From Eutypa lata (lineage: Eukaryota; Ascomycota; Sordariomycetes; Xylariales; Diatrypaceae): a DNA stretch of 64,000 nt. Position 1 is the first letter of the stretch, and each line of letters begins with the position of its first letter. Below the pieces are notes generated by a model. That model did no database searches. It saw only the letters and a list, made by a program, of their open reading frames with translations, and was not told the origin of the DNA. Below are positions 1-11,783 of this stretch, piece after piece. Location: NCBI GenBank assembly GCA_022661535.1, contig JAKULF010000020.1, positions 372,001 to 436,000 on the forward strand. The letters run 5' to 3'. The position numbers were made by a program, and so were the translations under genes.

Positions 1-3000
1 GCCGACATCTTGAGAGAGTGTTGTTCCAGTGTAGGTAAAGCGAATAGTGTGACAAGAGGGACGACAAACTAAGCTGGTCTTTTAAGGGTGCATCTTAAGT
101 ATAGAACGAAATCTTCATACAAGAGCCGACCTACCCACTGTTCCACCAAATATATATCTGGAAACCCTGCTGAGTTGAATATATTCCTAGATGTGCCCGT
201 TTACTTGTAAATTCCAGTTTTTCTTAATGATCCACAGCTCAAGGGGCGCCTGCTCAACTCACAAAGGTACCCAATGTCGTTACGTAGAATCTCATTCTAG
301 CTATAATATTTCTCGGATCCAAAACGGATCTATCTGTCGAAAAAGACGAATACTAGTTGGGGACGAGGGCTCCGGCGCCGCGAGGGCCTCAAGCCCCGGA
401 ACCTTACTAGCTAGTGAGCTTTGCAGCCTCATGTGGGCGGGACGGCCTGGTGCTGGTTATCAATTGGTTTGTTTTTCAGTTCGGGCGCTGGCAGGCGGGC
501 GATAAGTCACAACGCCCTTTTCTGGATATGTCTCTGGAAGTTGGTGGAGATTTGTTGTGGGTGGGTATTTGGAAGACATATTTGACTCTTGAAGTCTATC
601 TCGCCTTACCGAGCTACCGAAATACCTACCTACAACAGAGTTTATGGGCTTGCTGCTACGAAGAAAGAGAGAGAGAGAGAGAGAAGCAAATCCAAAGTGT
701 ACGGTGTATTTACGAAGTCTACCTAAGTTACACTTCAGCGAGGACCATTAAGAGACATATCTAATACTAACAGTTCTCTGCTATTGTTGTCATGCCACAC
801 GACAAGCTACTTAGCATGTCTACATACCTAAAATATGTATCATCGTGAGAATATGGCTCTACACGCCCACCTCTAATGCTTATATGTTTCACATAACCGA
901 TGCCTAGAATAAGGTGATGACGGCATGACTCCTGCATTTGGTGTACAAGATTACGAGACAGAATGGAAAATAGCCAAGGCAGACTAAACAGACGCCCCAG
1001 TGACCCATGTTTCCCCCCCCCCCCTATTAAACCTCAGCACTTGATGTTTACAAACAACACATGTTTCTCTACACACTACACTAAACGCCGTTTAAAGCGG
1101 AAATGTTAGAATTACATAACCGAAAACAGATGATCAATAGATCGAAGCTAAGGTAATATGATAGATCTTGTATCACACGCCAACACAGCAGGTCTTGATA
1201 GCAGCAGCCTTAGCTGACCTGCATACGCGCCTATCGCCAGCCAATCTATCTCGCCTCTGGTTGCGTTTCCGGACAAAGGAGAGCCAAGCCCTATTCTGCG
1301 CCACTCGCCTTCTTGTCCAGTCAGCGACAGCCCGGCTGGAGATGCGATAAGACATTGGATCGACCCACGGACGCAAAGCAACTACCATACGTTGATATAA
1401 TACAGGATAGAGCATCCAGTAAAGACCAATTGAGCCCTGATTTTTGGAGGCTGAACCTATATATCGATATCCGGTTAAATCCTGTGTATCCATCATTATC
1501 CGCCCCCTTTTCCCAGCAGGGTAAATAATACGTCTACCCCCATATGCTGCTACTATTGCCAAGTTAGCTATCAACACGGACTATCGTAGACACATTTTTG
1601 CTTGCTCCGATATTCAACATATATCAGTGCCGGTCCTCCATAGCACTAGCTAGACGATGGCGATGATAAGCCACCAACGCCATCTTGTTTAGAAGCCCCG
1701 GACAGCCTCGAATTCTAGAAGCCGCCGCATGCAGCCCACAATGTTTCGCGTAGGCGAACATGTTTTACTTCAACATGTGTGTAAAATGGCATGTAAGTGG
1801 ATAATTGACAGGTATGCCGTCTAAGTTAGCTTCCCGACTGCGCCAATCGCTTCTTTTACGTGTCTTTATGACAGGTGTAAGTAAATACACTAACTGGTTA
1901 GATACCTATGGCTGAGATGACAAATTGTGATACTATCCTTTCTAGGTCTTTTGATCATAGCTAGACTGTGGCTGTTTGTCATCTATCATCACATGGAGCT
2001 TTTCGATTTTCAAAACAAATCCGCGGCGGGGGAATCTATATCACATGAAAAAGAGAATACTCATAGGGGATTAGTGAGATTTCCTTCCATGAGCTATTTA
2101 GCCTCGTGAGACCTGTAACTATCAATTGACTATGAATTGTGGATGTTTAGTAGTTCTGTCTGAGTAGATCATTTGGTCACGGCGTTCTTGATGGATACTT
2201 ATTGCGTATCATTTTCCCTACTTGATATTTCTATCTTGAATTATGTTACTTGTCTGCAAAGTAGCGGTTAGCTGCTTGTCTCTGTTTATGGTCTGTGTAG
2301 GGGTGTATACAGATAATCGCTGCTGTTGTGTAAAGTAGGGGTCCTGGCTGTAGAGTCCTAAGAAATAGGGGTAATTTCTTGGGTTGAAGCATCTCGCCCA
2401 TGCCTCTCCATACGTGCTAGAGCTCTAATATTTTGGTCTTTCTTCTTCACGCTCTAAACCATGGGGGATGTTCGTAAATACTAGCAACGCCAGTATAGGA
2501 TTCGTAATTCCTATGATTTTAAATATATGCCTAGTAAATGCGTCAATTAAATGTAATATGATGAATTCCAAGTGCTGAATCAACGTTGATGTTGATGGAA
2601 ATGCGATTGCCCCGCTTACGTCACTAGCGACTAAGTTTAACCCCTCCATACCTACTTGGGATACTTAACGAGGAGGAAATTCTTATCAAACGTCCCGAAA
2701 CACTGGTTGCAGACTACAAACATCATTTCCTCATTCCATTATTAACTTTGGTTACTGTCAAACACTGTCAGACTCTACGAGGTGTATGTATATCTAAAAT
2801 TCAGAAATGCGACTCGACATATTGATATTGGTGTGAGAAGAACATCAATGCTGCCCGGTATAATACAAACCCTTCTTCTATCAGGTCCTTCAAAAGGAAC
2901 ATCACCATCACGACCCCGCTAGGTCCGACGACGAGGACGACGAGGACGACGAGGACGACTACACTATCTACTTGATATAAAATAAAGAAATCACTTAGGT

Positions 3001-3026
3001 AGTAGCTGTCTATTTGATTAAAAAAA
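1..3026. other. Intergenic region upstream of CIA1, no gene recognised
   Basis: About 3 kb with only short, compositionally random open frames (all under 140 codons, none resembling a family I know). It holds a GA dinucleotide run at about 667-684, a 12-C run at about 1013-1024, and a 33-bp tandem of a GAC/GAG-type 9-mer at about 2927-2959, just upstream of the CIA1 start and probably in its 5' leader or promoter. No tRNA or rRNA signature was seen. Confidence 0.6.
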
Positions 3027-4478
3027 ATGGCGTCCGAACCAGGCGCAAACAAAGTCCAACTCTCACCCCTCCCCGTATTCAAGCCAGACCTATACGAGCG
3101 CTCATGGCAATCGATACCACACCCGACGCTACCTCTCCTCGCGACATCCCACCAGAAATCCGTCACCGTCTTCTCGCTATCGACGCTATCATCCCACAGC
3201 ACGCTCGCCGGCGGCCACAGCCGATCCGTACGCTCCGTCGCCTGGAAGCCGAACCTGAGCCCGCACCAGCTGTGTCTCGTGACGGGCAGCTTCGACTCGA
3301 CGGCTGGGTTGTGGCGATGGGAAGGCGACAACAACAACGGTAATAACAACATAGAGGTCGAGGTTACGCGCGGCAGTGGCAGGAACGAGGACGTTTCGAG
3401 TAATAATGGTAGCAGCAGCGGCGGCAGCGCCGATGGGGACAAAGAATGGGAATTCACGCTCGTCCTCGAGGGTCACGACTCCGAGATCAAATCCGTCGCC
3501 TTCTCGCCCGCGGGCCAGTACCTGGCGACGTGCAGCCGCGACAAGTCGGTCTGGATCTGGGAGGACGTGGGCGCGACCGAGGCCGACGACGAATGGGAGA
3601 CGGTGGCGGTGCTGAACGAGCACGAGGGCGACGTCAAGGCCGTGGCGTGGTGTCCGGAAATTTCGACGAGTGATAGACGAAGTAACCAACACAGCAACCA
3701 CCGCTACTCGAGCGACGTCCTAGCGAGCGCAAGCTACGACAACACGGTGCGGGTCTGGCGCGAGGACGATGAGAGCGAGTGGGTGTGCGTCGCGGTCCTC
3801 GAGGGCCACCAGGGCACCGTCTGGGGCGTCCAGTGGGAGCCCCGTCCTCGCCGCCCCGGGTTGTTCCCCCGTCTGATGACGTGGAGTGCCGATCGCACGG
3901 TTCGGGTCTGGACGCTGAAAGAAGAGGAGGTGGAAGAAGAAGAAGAAGAGGAAGCGCCCAGACATGCGTGGAGTGGCCTGGGAGGAAATATACCGAATAC
4001 GATGCGGAGGTCCCTGAGAGAGGAGTGGGAATGCACTGCTACGCTGCCGTCGGCGCACACTAGGGACATATACTCGGTCGCGTGGAGCGGGGAGACGGGG
4101 CTCGTGGCGAGTACGGGGAGTGATGGTGTGGTTGTCATATATAGAGAAGAGGTCGATGCGGGTAATAGCGTCAACGAGGAAGAAGCGGCGGCAGCAGCGG
4201 AGTTGGACGGAGATGTGCATATGACGAATGGGCATTCAGAAAAGAAGAAGAATAACGGCGCGGAAGAAGCGTCGCGCACGTGGAAGGTCCTCTCGACTAC
4301 GGTGAACGCTCACGGTCCGTACGAGATCAACCACGTCACGTGGTGTAAGCGGTACGATGCCGACTGTCCACCGGAGCGGAGAGGGGTGGAGGAGATGCTC
4401 GTCACTACCGGAGATGATGGGATCGTTCGTCCGTGGCAGGTCTTGCAACAACCGTCAAGTCATGATGTAGCAAGGTAA
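3027..4478 (+). CDS. CIA1: Cytosolic iron-sulfur protein assembly protein 1 (WD40)
   Basis: Intronless 483-residue WD40 propeller. Cia1/CIAO1 is the scaffold of the cytosolic Fe-S targeting complex (with Cia2 and Mms19), which passes 4Fe-4S clusters to cytosolic and nuclear apoproteins. Repeats are visible as GH...WD-like units: GGHSRSVRSVAWKPN near residue 62, LEGHDSEIKSVAFSP near 147, LNEHEGDVKAVAWCP near 197, LEGHQGTVWGVQWEP near 258, then SAHTRDIYSVAWS and NAHGPYEINHVTW. Each is followed by a blade end such as SRDKSVWIWE, SYDNTVRVWR or SADRTVRVWT. The start follows an A-run (AAAAAAATGG), a good fungal context. A Ser/Asn/Gly-rich insert (about residues 110-137) and a poly-Glu insert (about 300-312) extend loops, as is common in filamentous fungi. 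It converges on the glutamine-rich gene. Family assignment is firm. Confidence 0.93.
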   Translation: MASEPGANKVQLSPLPVFKPDLYERSWQSIPHPTLPLLATSHQKSVTVFSLSTLSSHSTLAGGHSRSVRSVAWKPNLSPHQLCLVTGSFDSTAGLWRWEGDNNNGNNNIEVEVTRGSGRNEDVSSNNGSSSGGSADGDKEWEFTLVLEGHDSEIKSVAFSPAGQYLATCSRDKSVWIWEDVGATEADDEWETVAVLNEHEGDVKAVAWCPEISTSDRRSNQHSNHRYSSDVLASASYDNTVRVWREDDESEWVCVAVLEGHQGTVWGVQWEPRPRRPGLFPRLMTWSADRTVRVWTLKEEEVEEEEEEEAPRHAWSGLGGNIPNTMRRSLREEWECTATLPSAHTRDIYSVAWSGETGLVASTGSDGVVVIYREEVDAGNSVNEEEAAAAAELDGDVHMTNGHSEKKKNNGAEEASRTWKVLSTTVNAHGPYEINHVTWCKRYDADCPPERRGVEEMLVTTGDDGIVRPWQVLQQPSSHDVAR

Positions 4479-5018
4479 TATCTAGATGATAACTACAAGC
4501 TAACTAGTTAATTGCTGGGATATTTCGTCTGTAGATAGATGCCTACGGAAAAGCTATATATTACGCAGGGATAATCTCATGGATGAATGAATGGAGGACT
4601 TCTCAAGAAAGAAGCTTGATTAGATTCGCTTCCATATAGCCTACCTATCTAAGGGGTTGTAATTTGCGCTCATACAGAACATGTAATCAAAAGCAATGGC
4701 TGTATATGACTAGCTTACGATCAAATGTGCACCATTTCTCTGCCAGCTGATAATCTGCATAGAAAGTAAGGGATGATATTTAGGGGTTGAAGTTCTATGT
4801 ATCTATGCTTTTAAGCATTCTCCGCGAAAAGACGATTCATTTTCCAACCAATTGATTGACTGACTGACTGACTGACCCAACCAGACAAACAATTCCAACA
4901 CCTACTTATACCTACTCAAGAACCCCCCTTTTCTTATAACCCGCTAACAAAACACCCTTCATATCCTCCCTATCTCATCTCATCGCATCTCATCTTATCA
5001 TTTCATTTCCCCTCACGC
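4479..5018. other. Convergent 3' intergenic region
   Basis: Lies between the 3' ends of CIA1 (+) and the glutamine-rich gene (-). It contains a GACT tetranucleotide run near 4855-4876 and a pyrimidine-rich stretch at about 4920-5010. No gene seen. It probably holds both 3' UTRs. Confidence 0.5.
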
Positions 5019-6002
5019 TCACCTCCTCGATCTTGCCCGCGCCCGCGAGAAGACACACAACACATGACGAACCTTCCGCTGCGCGCACTCGCCACACCAA
5101 TCCGCACCGTGCCGCGCCCCTTGTCTCTTCCGCGATCCGAAGAACGTCGCTTTTAGACTCCAGGGTTCGTCTACGGGTCGGTGACAGCTTCGACATAGCT
5201 GTTGTGGTTCCGTCCTCGTCCCTGTTGTTGCTGCTGCCGACATAGGGGTTTGCCTCTGCGGTTGTGGCTGTGGCTGTGGCTGTGGCTGTGGTTGTGGCTG
5301 TATTTGTGTTCGAAAGGGGTGAGGATGATGTGCTACTGCTAGATCGTTCGTGTGCGCTGTGGTGGTCGTGCTGCTGTTGCTGCCTCTATGCCTATGCCTA
5401 TGTCTGCTCCAGAACCGCCGTGAGGCGGATTGAGGCGCCGCGGCGGACGGTGGCGGAGATACAATGTGCACTTGATGTTCTCTGGCTGTTCCTGGACGCA
5501 GGACCGGTTGTGTGGTTTGCTGTTGCTGTTGTTCTCTACTTCTCCTCGCACTCCTTAGCTGGCGTCGTCGACCCACACCACCACCACCATCGGTACTATT
5601 ACTGCTAGTAGTCTCTCGAACACTAGCACGACCACGACCACGAGAACGAATACGGTAATTAGGACCCGGCAAAGAAGCAGAAGAGGAAGAAAACAACGGC
5701 CCTGGATCCGAGTTCCGCGCGCTAGCACCGCGACCACCACGACCATCGCCAAAGTCGTCACCACGTCCACGCCCACGCCCACGCCCACGGCTACGGCCAC
5801 TATTACCACTACGAACACTATCCCTGCTGCTACTACCAGCACCACCAGCACCACCAGCAGAACTAGCACCCTTCTGCCGCGTCCTCAGAAACGGATGGCG
5901 TTCTAGATCTCCGTGTCCGCTCCTCTGGCCGCGGAACGATCCTCCGCCCCGGAAGACCTCGCCGTGGGGACCGATGGCTCCTGACCATACCTGTTGTTGG
6001 TA

Positions 6003-6038
<36 letters not shown>

Positions 6039-6121
6039 TCGCCGCTGCTGTTCCTGCTGGTGGCGCAAGAACGCTGATGCTGATAGCGGTAACGGTAATT
6101 GGAATAGCGCTCCTCCTATGC

Positions 6122-6153
<32 letters not shown>

Positions 6154-7403
6154 TGTTGCTGGTGGTGGTGGGAATGGAGATTAAAATGAAACGGCTGGTT
6201 GTTGTTATTGGCATTGATATTGGAGTTTATATTGCTGTCATTGTTGTTCTGGTGCCGATGATGACTATAAGACCGGTGCTGCTGATGCTGGGCGTTGAAC
6301 CGCCGCAGGAACTCCTCCGCGAACCCCGGGGGCGTCGCCGGCGTTCGGTGGGGCGGGAAGAGCGGCTTCTGCGGGTACGCGTGGACGTCTGCTGCGCTTA
6401 TTACCACTGCTGCTGGCCTTTTTCCTGTCGTCGGTGTTGGTGTTGGTGCTGGTGCTGGTGCTGGTTTTCTTGTTGGCTTTGTTGTTGGTGTTGGTGTTGG
6501 TGTTGGCGAGTGACGATGGGGAGGACGACGGCTGGAGGCGGGGGGTGACGATAATGATCGCTTCATCTGCTGATGGGGTTTTTGCTGCTGTTGGTGTTGG
6601 GGGGTCTTATTGTTGTTGTTGTTGCTCCCGCCGCGCCCGGTATGCCTTCCACCATGCGTGGTGGTGGTGGTGGTGGTTGTCGCTGTGGTATCAGTAGGAT
6701 CATCGCCGGTGCGGCTTCTGCTACTTTCAGGCTGGTGCTGTCGTTGTGGGGTATAGTAGTGATAGTTTACCGCCATATCCAGGTGCACATCTCCACGCAC
6801 CAGGGACGAGAGGTCTGATGTGGAGAGGCTGGATGTGCGCCGATGTCGCTGTTGTTGTTGTTGCTGCTGCTCGAAGATCGGTGAGAGGAGGAGATCCGTA
6901 TCACTGTCCTCACGCTCGTATAGGAAAGCCGGTGTCTCGAGGCGCGAGAGCGGTGATTCTGAATCTAGGTCTATAGGCCTCAGCGGCGATAGCGACAACG
7001 GTGATGATGATAGCGATGGCAGTGATAATGATAATGGACGAGGGGATGGAGATGTAACGGCCGGTATCGTCGTGTCCTTCTTCCCCCTTGTTGCCTTGGT
7101 GGTAGCAGTAGTAGAGCCCCCCTGCGAGAAAAGGAGAGGAGACATCGCCATTAGGTCGCTCGTTGACGATACCAAAGTGGCGTCGGGGATGGAGCTGTGC
7201 GGGCTGGGAGAGCCCTCGGAGGAGTCCTTGTGATCCCAGCGATTATGGCGGTAGTGGTCATTGGAGAACGATTGCTGCTGCTGTTGTTGGGACCCGGCGG
7301 CGGTGATGTTCGATCTGTTGAATAGGGGTTCTCGCGGGGTAGCAGAAGTAGTAGTAGCATTACTACCGCTGTCGCGGCTACCAGTCACGGTAGAGGCGTC
7401 CAT
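5019..7403 (-). CDS. Glutamine-rich, low-complexity hypothetical protein with CxxC pairs at its C-terminus
   Basis: Single 794-codon frame. The first ATG in a good context (ATGGAC) is at 7403; the frame opens slightly further upstream but only with a TTG. I do not recognise the family. Most of the protein is low complexity: Ser/Thr-rich N-terminus, several polyQ tracts (two of about 12-14 Gln), His-rich stretches, Thr runs, Pro-Thr repeats, an RG-repeat segment (SRGRGRGRGRG), and a QP dipeptide run. The only ordered-looking part is the last 60 residues, with CRSC (about 737-740) and WCGEC (about 770-773), spaced like a small zinc ribbon and followed by an Arg-rich tail. The polyQ and RG segments would suit a nuclear or RNA-binding, condensate-forming protein, but that is inference. 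The length of the frame and the conserved-looking C-terminus argue that it is coding. Expression is not demonstrated. Confidence 0.6.
6121..6162 (+). repeat. CTG/CAG trinucleotide tract coding for polyglutamine
   Basis: A CTG run on the + strand, interrupted by TTG, reads as CAG/CAA glutamine codons of the glutamine-rich gene on the - strand. A second similar tract lies at about 6004-6055, and shorter ones near 6845-6875 and 7267-7290. Such tracts are prone to length variation between strains. Confidence 0.8.
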
Positions 7404-7999
7404 ATCCAATTTCTTTTCCTCCTTCTTCTCGTAAAACAAAACGTTAATAGAAATACTACGGTTAGAGAGTATGGTTGGTAATAAACAATAAGAAGAGGGG
7501 GTCTAGTTGAACGAGTGTATTATTGTTATTGTTATTATTATTATTATTACGACGATAATAGCATAGTTAGGAGGTTCAATATATATACTATGTATGTAGG
7601 TAGATTTGATGTTCGTAGCTCGGATAACCTGGGTTCACATCTATTATACTTTCCACATAAGGTTCCTGGCATCGCTCTTTCCGGAACGAACGAGTCCTGG
7701 TAGAGTACAATAAGTAGAACCAACCTCTGACGCCACGAGCTTGATCCTACCTTTGTCGAACATGTGACTTCATCCTAGAAAGCTGTTATTGTTAACTTAC
7801 TTACTCATACACCATCACGGCAAGAAAGTGCCTGTAAAGAAAACCGCAATACTCAAATTTGCGTCTGCTATTCCTGTTCTGATGGTCTATCTGGTATCAT
7901 TTTAACGCCCTAGTTGTCCATAAACATCCAACCGGGAAACACCTAGTTACCAACAAGGTAGAATAGACTATAAGCAAGGAAGCATACCAGGTATATAAC
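7404..7999. other. Intergenic region between the glutamine-rich gene and TFB1
   Basis: About 600 bp between two - strand genes, holding the promoter of the glutamine-rich gene and the 3' UTR of TFB1. A TTATTA-type repeat lies at about 7518-7550. No further gene seen. Confidence 0.5.
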
Positions 8000-8000
8000 C

Positions 8001-10002
8001 TTATTCCGTACTGGCGTGAATCCCTTCCGCCGCCAACGCTCTCTGGTAATCCGCGATGGCCTTCTCCAGAGATCGCAGGACAGGGTCCATGAGCTTCGAG
8101 ACGGCGTCCTTGCCACCCCGTATAGACTTCGAGTTGAACTTGACCTTCTTCTTGGTCCTCTCGTAGATCTGCATGATCTCCTCTTTCCTCTTCTTGATCT
8201 CCGCCTCGCGCACCTTCTCCGCCTCCACCGCCACGGCGTTGATCCGCTCTTTGGACCGCTTCAGGGACTCGGCGAGGTATCCGAGTTCGGCCGCGCGGTC
8301 GGGATCCCCGGAGAGGAACGCGGACCAGAACTGGTGTAAGAACTCTATCGTCGTAGCATGGGTGAGTGTGCACTTTGCAGTGAGATCGCCGGGAAGTCCC
8401 ATAGGCGACATCGTGTCGGAGCTGTGACCGAATAATTGCGCTCGTCTCTGCAACATGCTGTCGAGGATTTGCTTCTGGGCATCTTTCCGCGAGGTCCGAG
8501 ACCCGACATGTGGGGTATGCTCAGCCTCATCTTCACTGTCGCTATTATCGTCGATGCCGATCGAGGCGTGGAGGTCGATTCCCTCAACACTATCACTTCT
8601 AAGGGTTGCTAAATCTCCTTGCACATCTTTCAAGACCTGAACTGGCTTCTGCTTCGCATATGTCTCGTTTGATTCCGAAGCCGTCGCGTTCTGATTGAAG
8701 AACCTGCTCTGTTCCTTGATGTTAAGGATTATGCGTTGTTCCTCGGTATGCCCCTGAAGATCGCGCAAGGACACTTCCTTATACGTGTCATACTTCACGC
8801 CCGTCGGGTCTGTGCTAGCGCCGTCGACTGGTGTAATGTTGGCTAAGAGTTTTTCGCTAATGCTGTTAAGAGTCTGAACGATCGGGACGTCTGTTCGACC
8901 TCTTGGTCTCATCTCAACGTCTTTACGGTTTCCACCCTTGAATCCTCCCTGATTCTCCTCGTTTCCCTCAACATCAATGATGTGCGGTATATGCTCTGCT
9001 AAGTGTTTGGTAGAGAAGGCTGTGATATCTTCATACTCGTCATATTTGTCGAAAACCTTGTCGGGATTCTCCAGGCCTGTGACACGCTCACCCCTCAACT
9101 TCTTAGACAACTTGCTAAGGAAGAAACGCTCCCAGAATTCGCCTTCCTTAAGCGGGGGAACATTTTCGTTGTATATCCGCTTCACGAGAGGATGCTGGGT
9201 CATGATCATCTGGACCTGCTCAACGGTGATGCTTAATTTCATGCGACTCGGTTGGTCAGGATCTGTACTCTGCTCTAGCGTGGGTTTAACTTGGGCGAGT
9301 ACGTTGTAAGGTCCCTTCTTCTGGCTGGTCTCGATGGCGTGAGATCGAAGTACATTGATTCTGGCTGACCAAAACTGCTTGTTGAAAGTGGCATCCGACA
9401 TATTTTGCGGCTTCGTGGCATGTGCCTCCATGTACATCTGAAAGAGGTTTTTATCCGCTTTCATGAGAGACTGTTGTAATGCAATATCAGTCTTCAACTT
9501 CTCATCATCGAAGAGACGTGCAGCTGTCGTTTTGCCCGTAGCGGCACTAGCAAAAGCCATGGCGGCTGAACCGCTACCGGCGGATGCAGCTGGGCGTGGG
9601 ACTGTAGGATCACTGGTCTTCGCTCCAGCAATAAGTCTAGACAGCAAATCCTTGATCTCATTTGCTTCGATTCTCGGCTCAGCAGGTGAGTTAAAGTGGA
9701 AAGTAAACGCAACGGGTTCGCCTCCACCAGCTGGTTTTTCAAATATCTTCAGCATAACCTTTGCTGAAGTATCAGGTGTTTGTTGGAGATCTAAGAGGTT
9801 ATTCTAATTAGCCATTCATTGTATGAAGAGATAGATCATAATCTGCTTAGCTCATACTTGCAATGTTAGAAACGGTCAAAGAGACAACAGGTGGCCCATC
9901 AGGGGCAGAGGCAGGCGTCCATATGACCCTTTTATAATCGTCAGTGATAGTGATTGTGCCATCTTTCTTCTTGTAAGCGGCAGCGCCCTTAGGCACAGCC
10001 AT
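8001..10002 (-). CDS. TFB1: TFIIH subunit Tfb1 (p62 family)
   Basis: Two exons, 10002-9858 and 9790-8001, with a 67-bp intron (donor GTATGA, acceptor CTTAG), giving 644 residues. Tfb1/p62 is a core TFIIH subunit in RNA polymerase II initiation and nucleotide excision repair. Its N-terminal PH domain binds acidic activators, TFIIE and Rad4/Rad2, and its BSD domains hold the core together. The spliced N-terminus starts MAVPKGAAAYKKKDGTIT and runs across the junction as SNIANLQQTPDTSAKVMLKI, the expected PH-domain sequence. The BSD region shows FNKQFWSARINVLRSHA (about residue 180) and EFWERFFLSKLSKKLRG (about 270). The C-terminal third is helical and Lys/Glu-rich, as in the family. The ATG at 10002 was chosen because it begins the PH domain; upstream in-frame codons do not look conserved. 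It is divergent from KGD1. Confidence 0.92.
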
Positions 10003-11783
10003 GTCGACTGCCGAGAGAAGATCAGATAAAGGTGCAGAATATAGTACTCTGTGTATGTGTATGGAGGCAATTTCTATTATGATGTCGGCATCGGTATGTA
10101 GACGATCGATGCCTAGCACGTCTATTCTACGAACGCCCAGCTGAACTCTGATAGGTGGTTTACTCTAATCAGCCTAGGCATCTAACGTAAGATGGATGTT
10201 GGTTGATTGCTATACCTAGCCAAATGATCATTCCTTTTGATATGGGCTGGATAACAACATCAGCGGACTCTATCAAGATGGTATTTAGACCTGATGGGAG
10301 GGTTGAATGGAGTATCTGACCAAACCTAGTACATTTGTTTCTTTGTAGGGATGTTCGACTCGTGGGGAATGCACTGACTGAATAAGAAATACATCTTCAA
10401 TTGCAGCCTCATTAACAGGTCATTAGCCTACCTTGGCATTAACTAAGAATGTGGCTGAACACTGAAAGGTACATAGGTACTCAAGTAGTTACATACGTAC
10501 CAAATGTGCATGTGGGACCCAACTGTTTCAATCCAAGCAGACTGGCAGAGGGCAAGAGTTAATGCTGTCAACTTTAGTCGTCAATTACGTAGGAGGTGCA
10601 TCAAGGTTGCATACTTGCAGTAAGCCCGGCTCGTGTTCAGCTTGTTCTTTTTGCACATCTCACCCATTCACTTGCATCTCTCTGTTCAATATCGTAGTTA
10701 TGAGTATATCTCAAGAAATATTGATCCGTTCATTTAATTCGACAACGTTTGAGCGCTGTTTGATATGTTGATTTTAGTAGATACTGTACGGAGAACATTG
10801 AAACTCCTTTGGTCAGTTGCACAGACAGATACCTACCTAGTAGGTAGTTACAACGGCAGCTGCAAGTGATCAAGTCAGTCATGTATCATTACGCAGTCTG
10901 TTTCCGCCCTGAGTTTGCCAAGCTGGCTTTTTGTCCTCAGCCATTACCTATTAGTTGCGGCAATAATCGGGCCCTCCTAACAAATCAGAAGCCGAGAATC
11001 CCCAGTTTCGGTCTGGCAGTTAGGACAACCGGATTCTGCCTATACATAACTAAGCTTTGTTTAATTACATGAAATGTTGCTTTCTTGAATGGCCACTGCT
11101 ATTAATGCCATAAACAGATAAAATATGATCCTGATTGGCTGGCTGAAAGAACTACTGTAGCATTTTAGGGAGCGATATACTCCCCTATATGCGTCTTATA
11201 CGTGCTCTAATTGCATACTGTGTTATATGGCGCATGATGAACCTACTTAAATAGGGATACTATACAAACCGGGATCACCGGGACCCGCTATAAAATAGCG
11301 TAGCTTTCTGAGTTCCATCCTGTCACAGGGTCAGAAGCAGTAACCGTAGCATTAGCAAAGTAGTTAGGAGGAAGCTGCTTTGTTACATTTTTTTCTCTCT
11401 CCCCCAAAAGGCAAATGACGATGGTCTCTTTACTCAAGTGATTTTCTTTTTTTAACTTTATCTCTCCTCCTTCTCACCTACCTCCTTTGCGCCCTTTCAC
11501 GGAACTGCTCCCAGACTTACTCCGCCATTCCTTTATTAACAGCTAGACCTCCTTTACCTTAGGTTTAGGAACGAGGTTATCGAGGCTTTTTTTTGGGTGG
11601 AGCTCTGGTAATTATCCCTCTAACTATACCTAGTTGTAGTACTTAAAACTAGCTCTATTCTCTTTTCTTGAACTTCCCCCAACTATAAATTCTTAAGCCA
11701 TAAGTCTCACGTATTCTTGGGAATAGCAGGCAAATTCGATAATATCAACACTATACGGAGCGTCAAAGCATTAGCCTGGAGCC
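10003..11783. other. Divergent promoter region TFB1 / KGD1
   Basis: About 1.8 kb with no gene recognised. It should hold the TFB1 promoter on the left and the KGD1 promoter on the right. The KGD1-proximal part has pyrimidine-rich tracts at about 11387-11405 and 11440-11505, typical of highly expressed fungal genes. An imperfect palindrome of the TACCTA/TAGGTA type sits near 10829-10850. Confidence 0.55.
11387..11505 (+). promoter_or_regulatory. Pyrimidine-rich promoter tracts of KGD1
   Basis: Two CT-rich stretches (a T run followed by CTCTCTCCCCC, then TTATCTCTCCTCCTTCTC further on) lie about 280-400 bp upstream of the KGD1 start codon on the coding strand. Pyrimidine tracts in this position are a known feature of many well-expressed filamentous-fungal promoters. 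No clear TATA box could be assigned. Confidence 0.35.

Noticed and set aside
1173..1577. 134-codon - strand frame in the left intergenic region
   Set aside because: Random-looking composition, no start context and no family resemblance.
2425..2649. 74-codon - strand frame with mixed hydrophobic sequence
   Set aside because: Considered as a transposon relic, but no integrase, reverse transcriptase or terminal repeat could be seen.
2801..3457. 218-codon - strand frame over the CIA1 start
   Set aside because: It overlaps the CIA1 N-terminus and promoter, has repeated Val/Leu from the tandem 9-mer, and shows no recognisable domain.
6150..6548. Val/Leu/Trp/Cys-rich frames opposite the glutamine-rich gene
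   Set aside because: They are translations of CTG/GTT-type repeats on the opposite strand.
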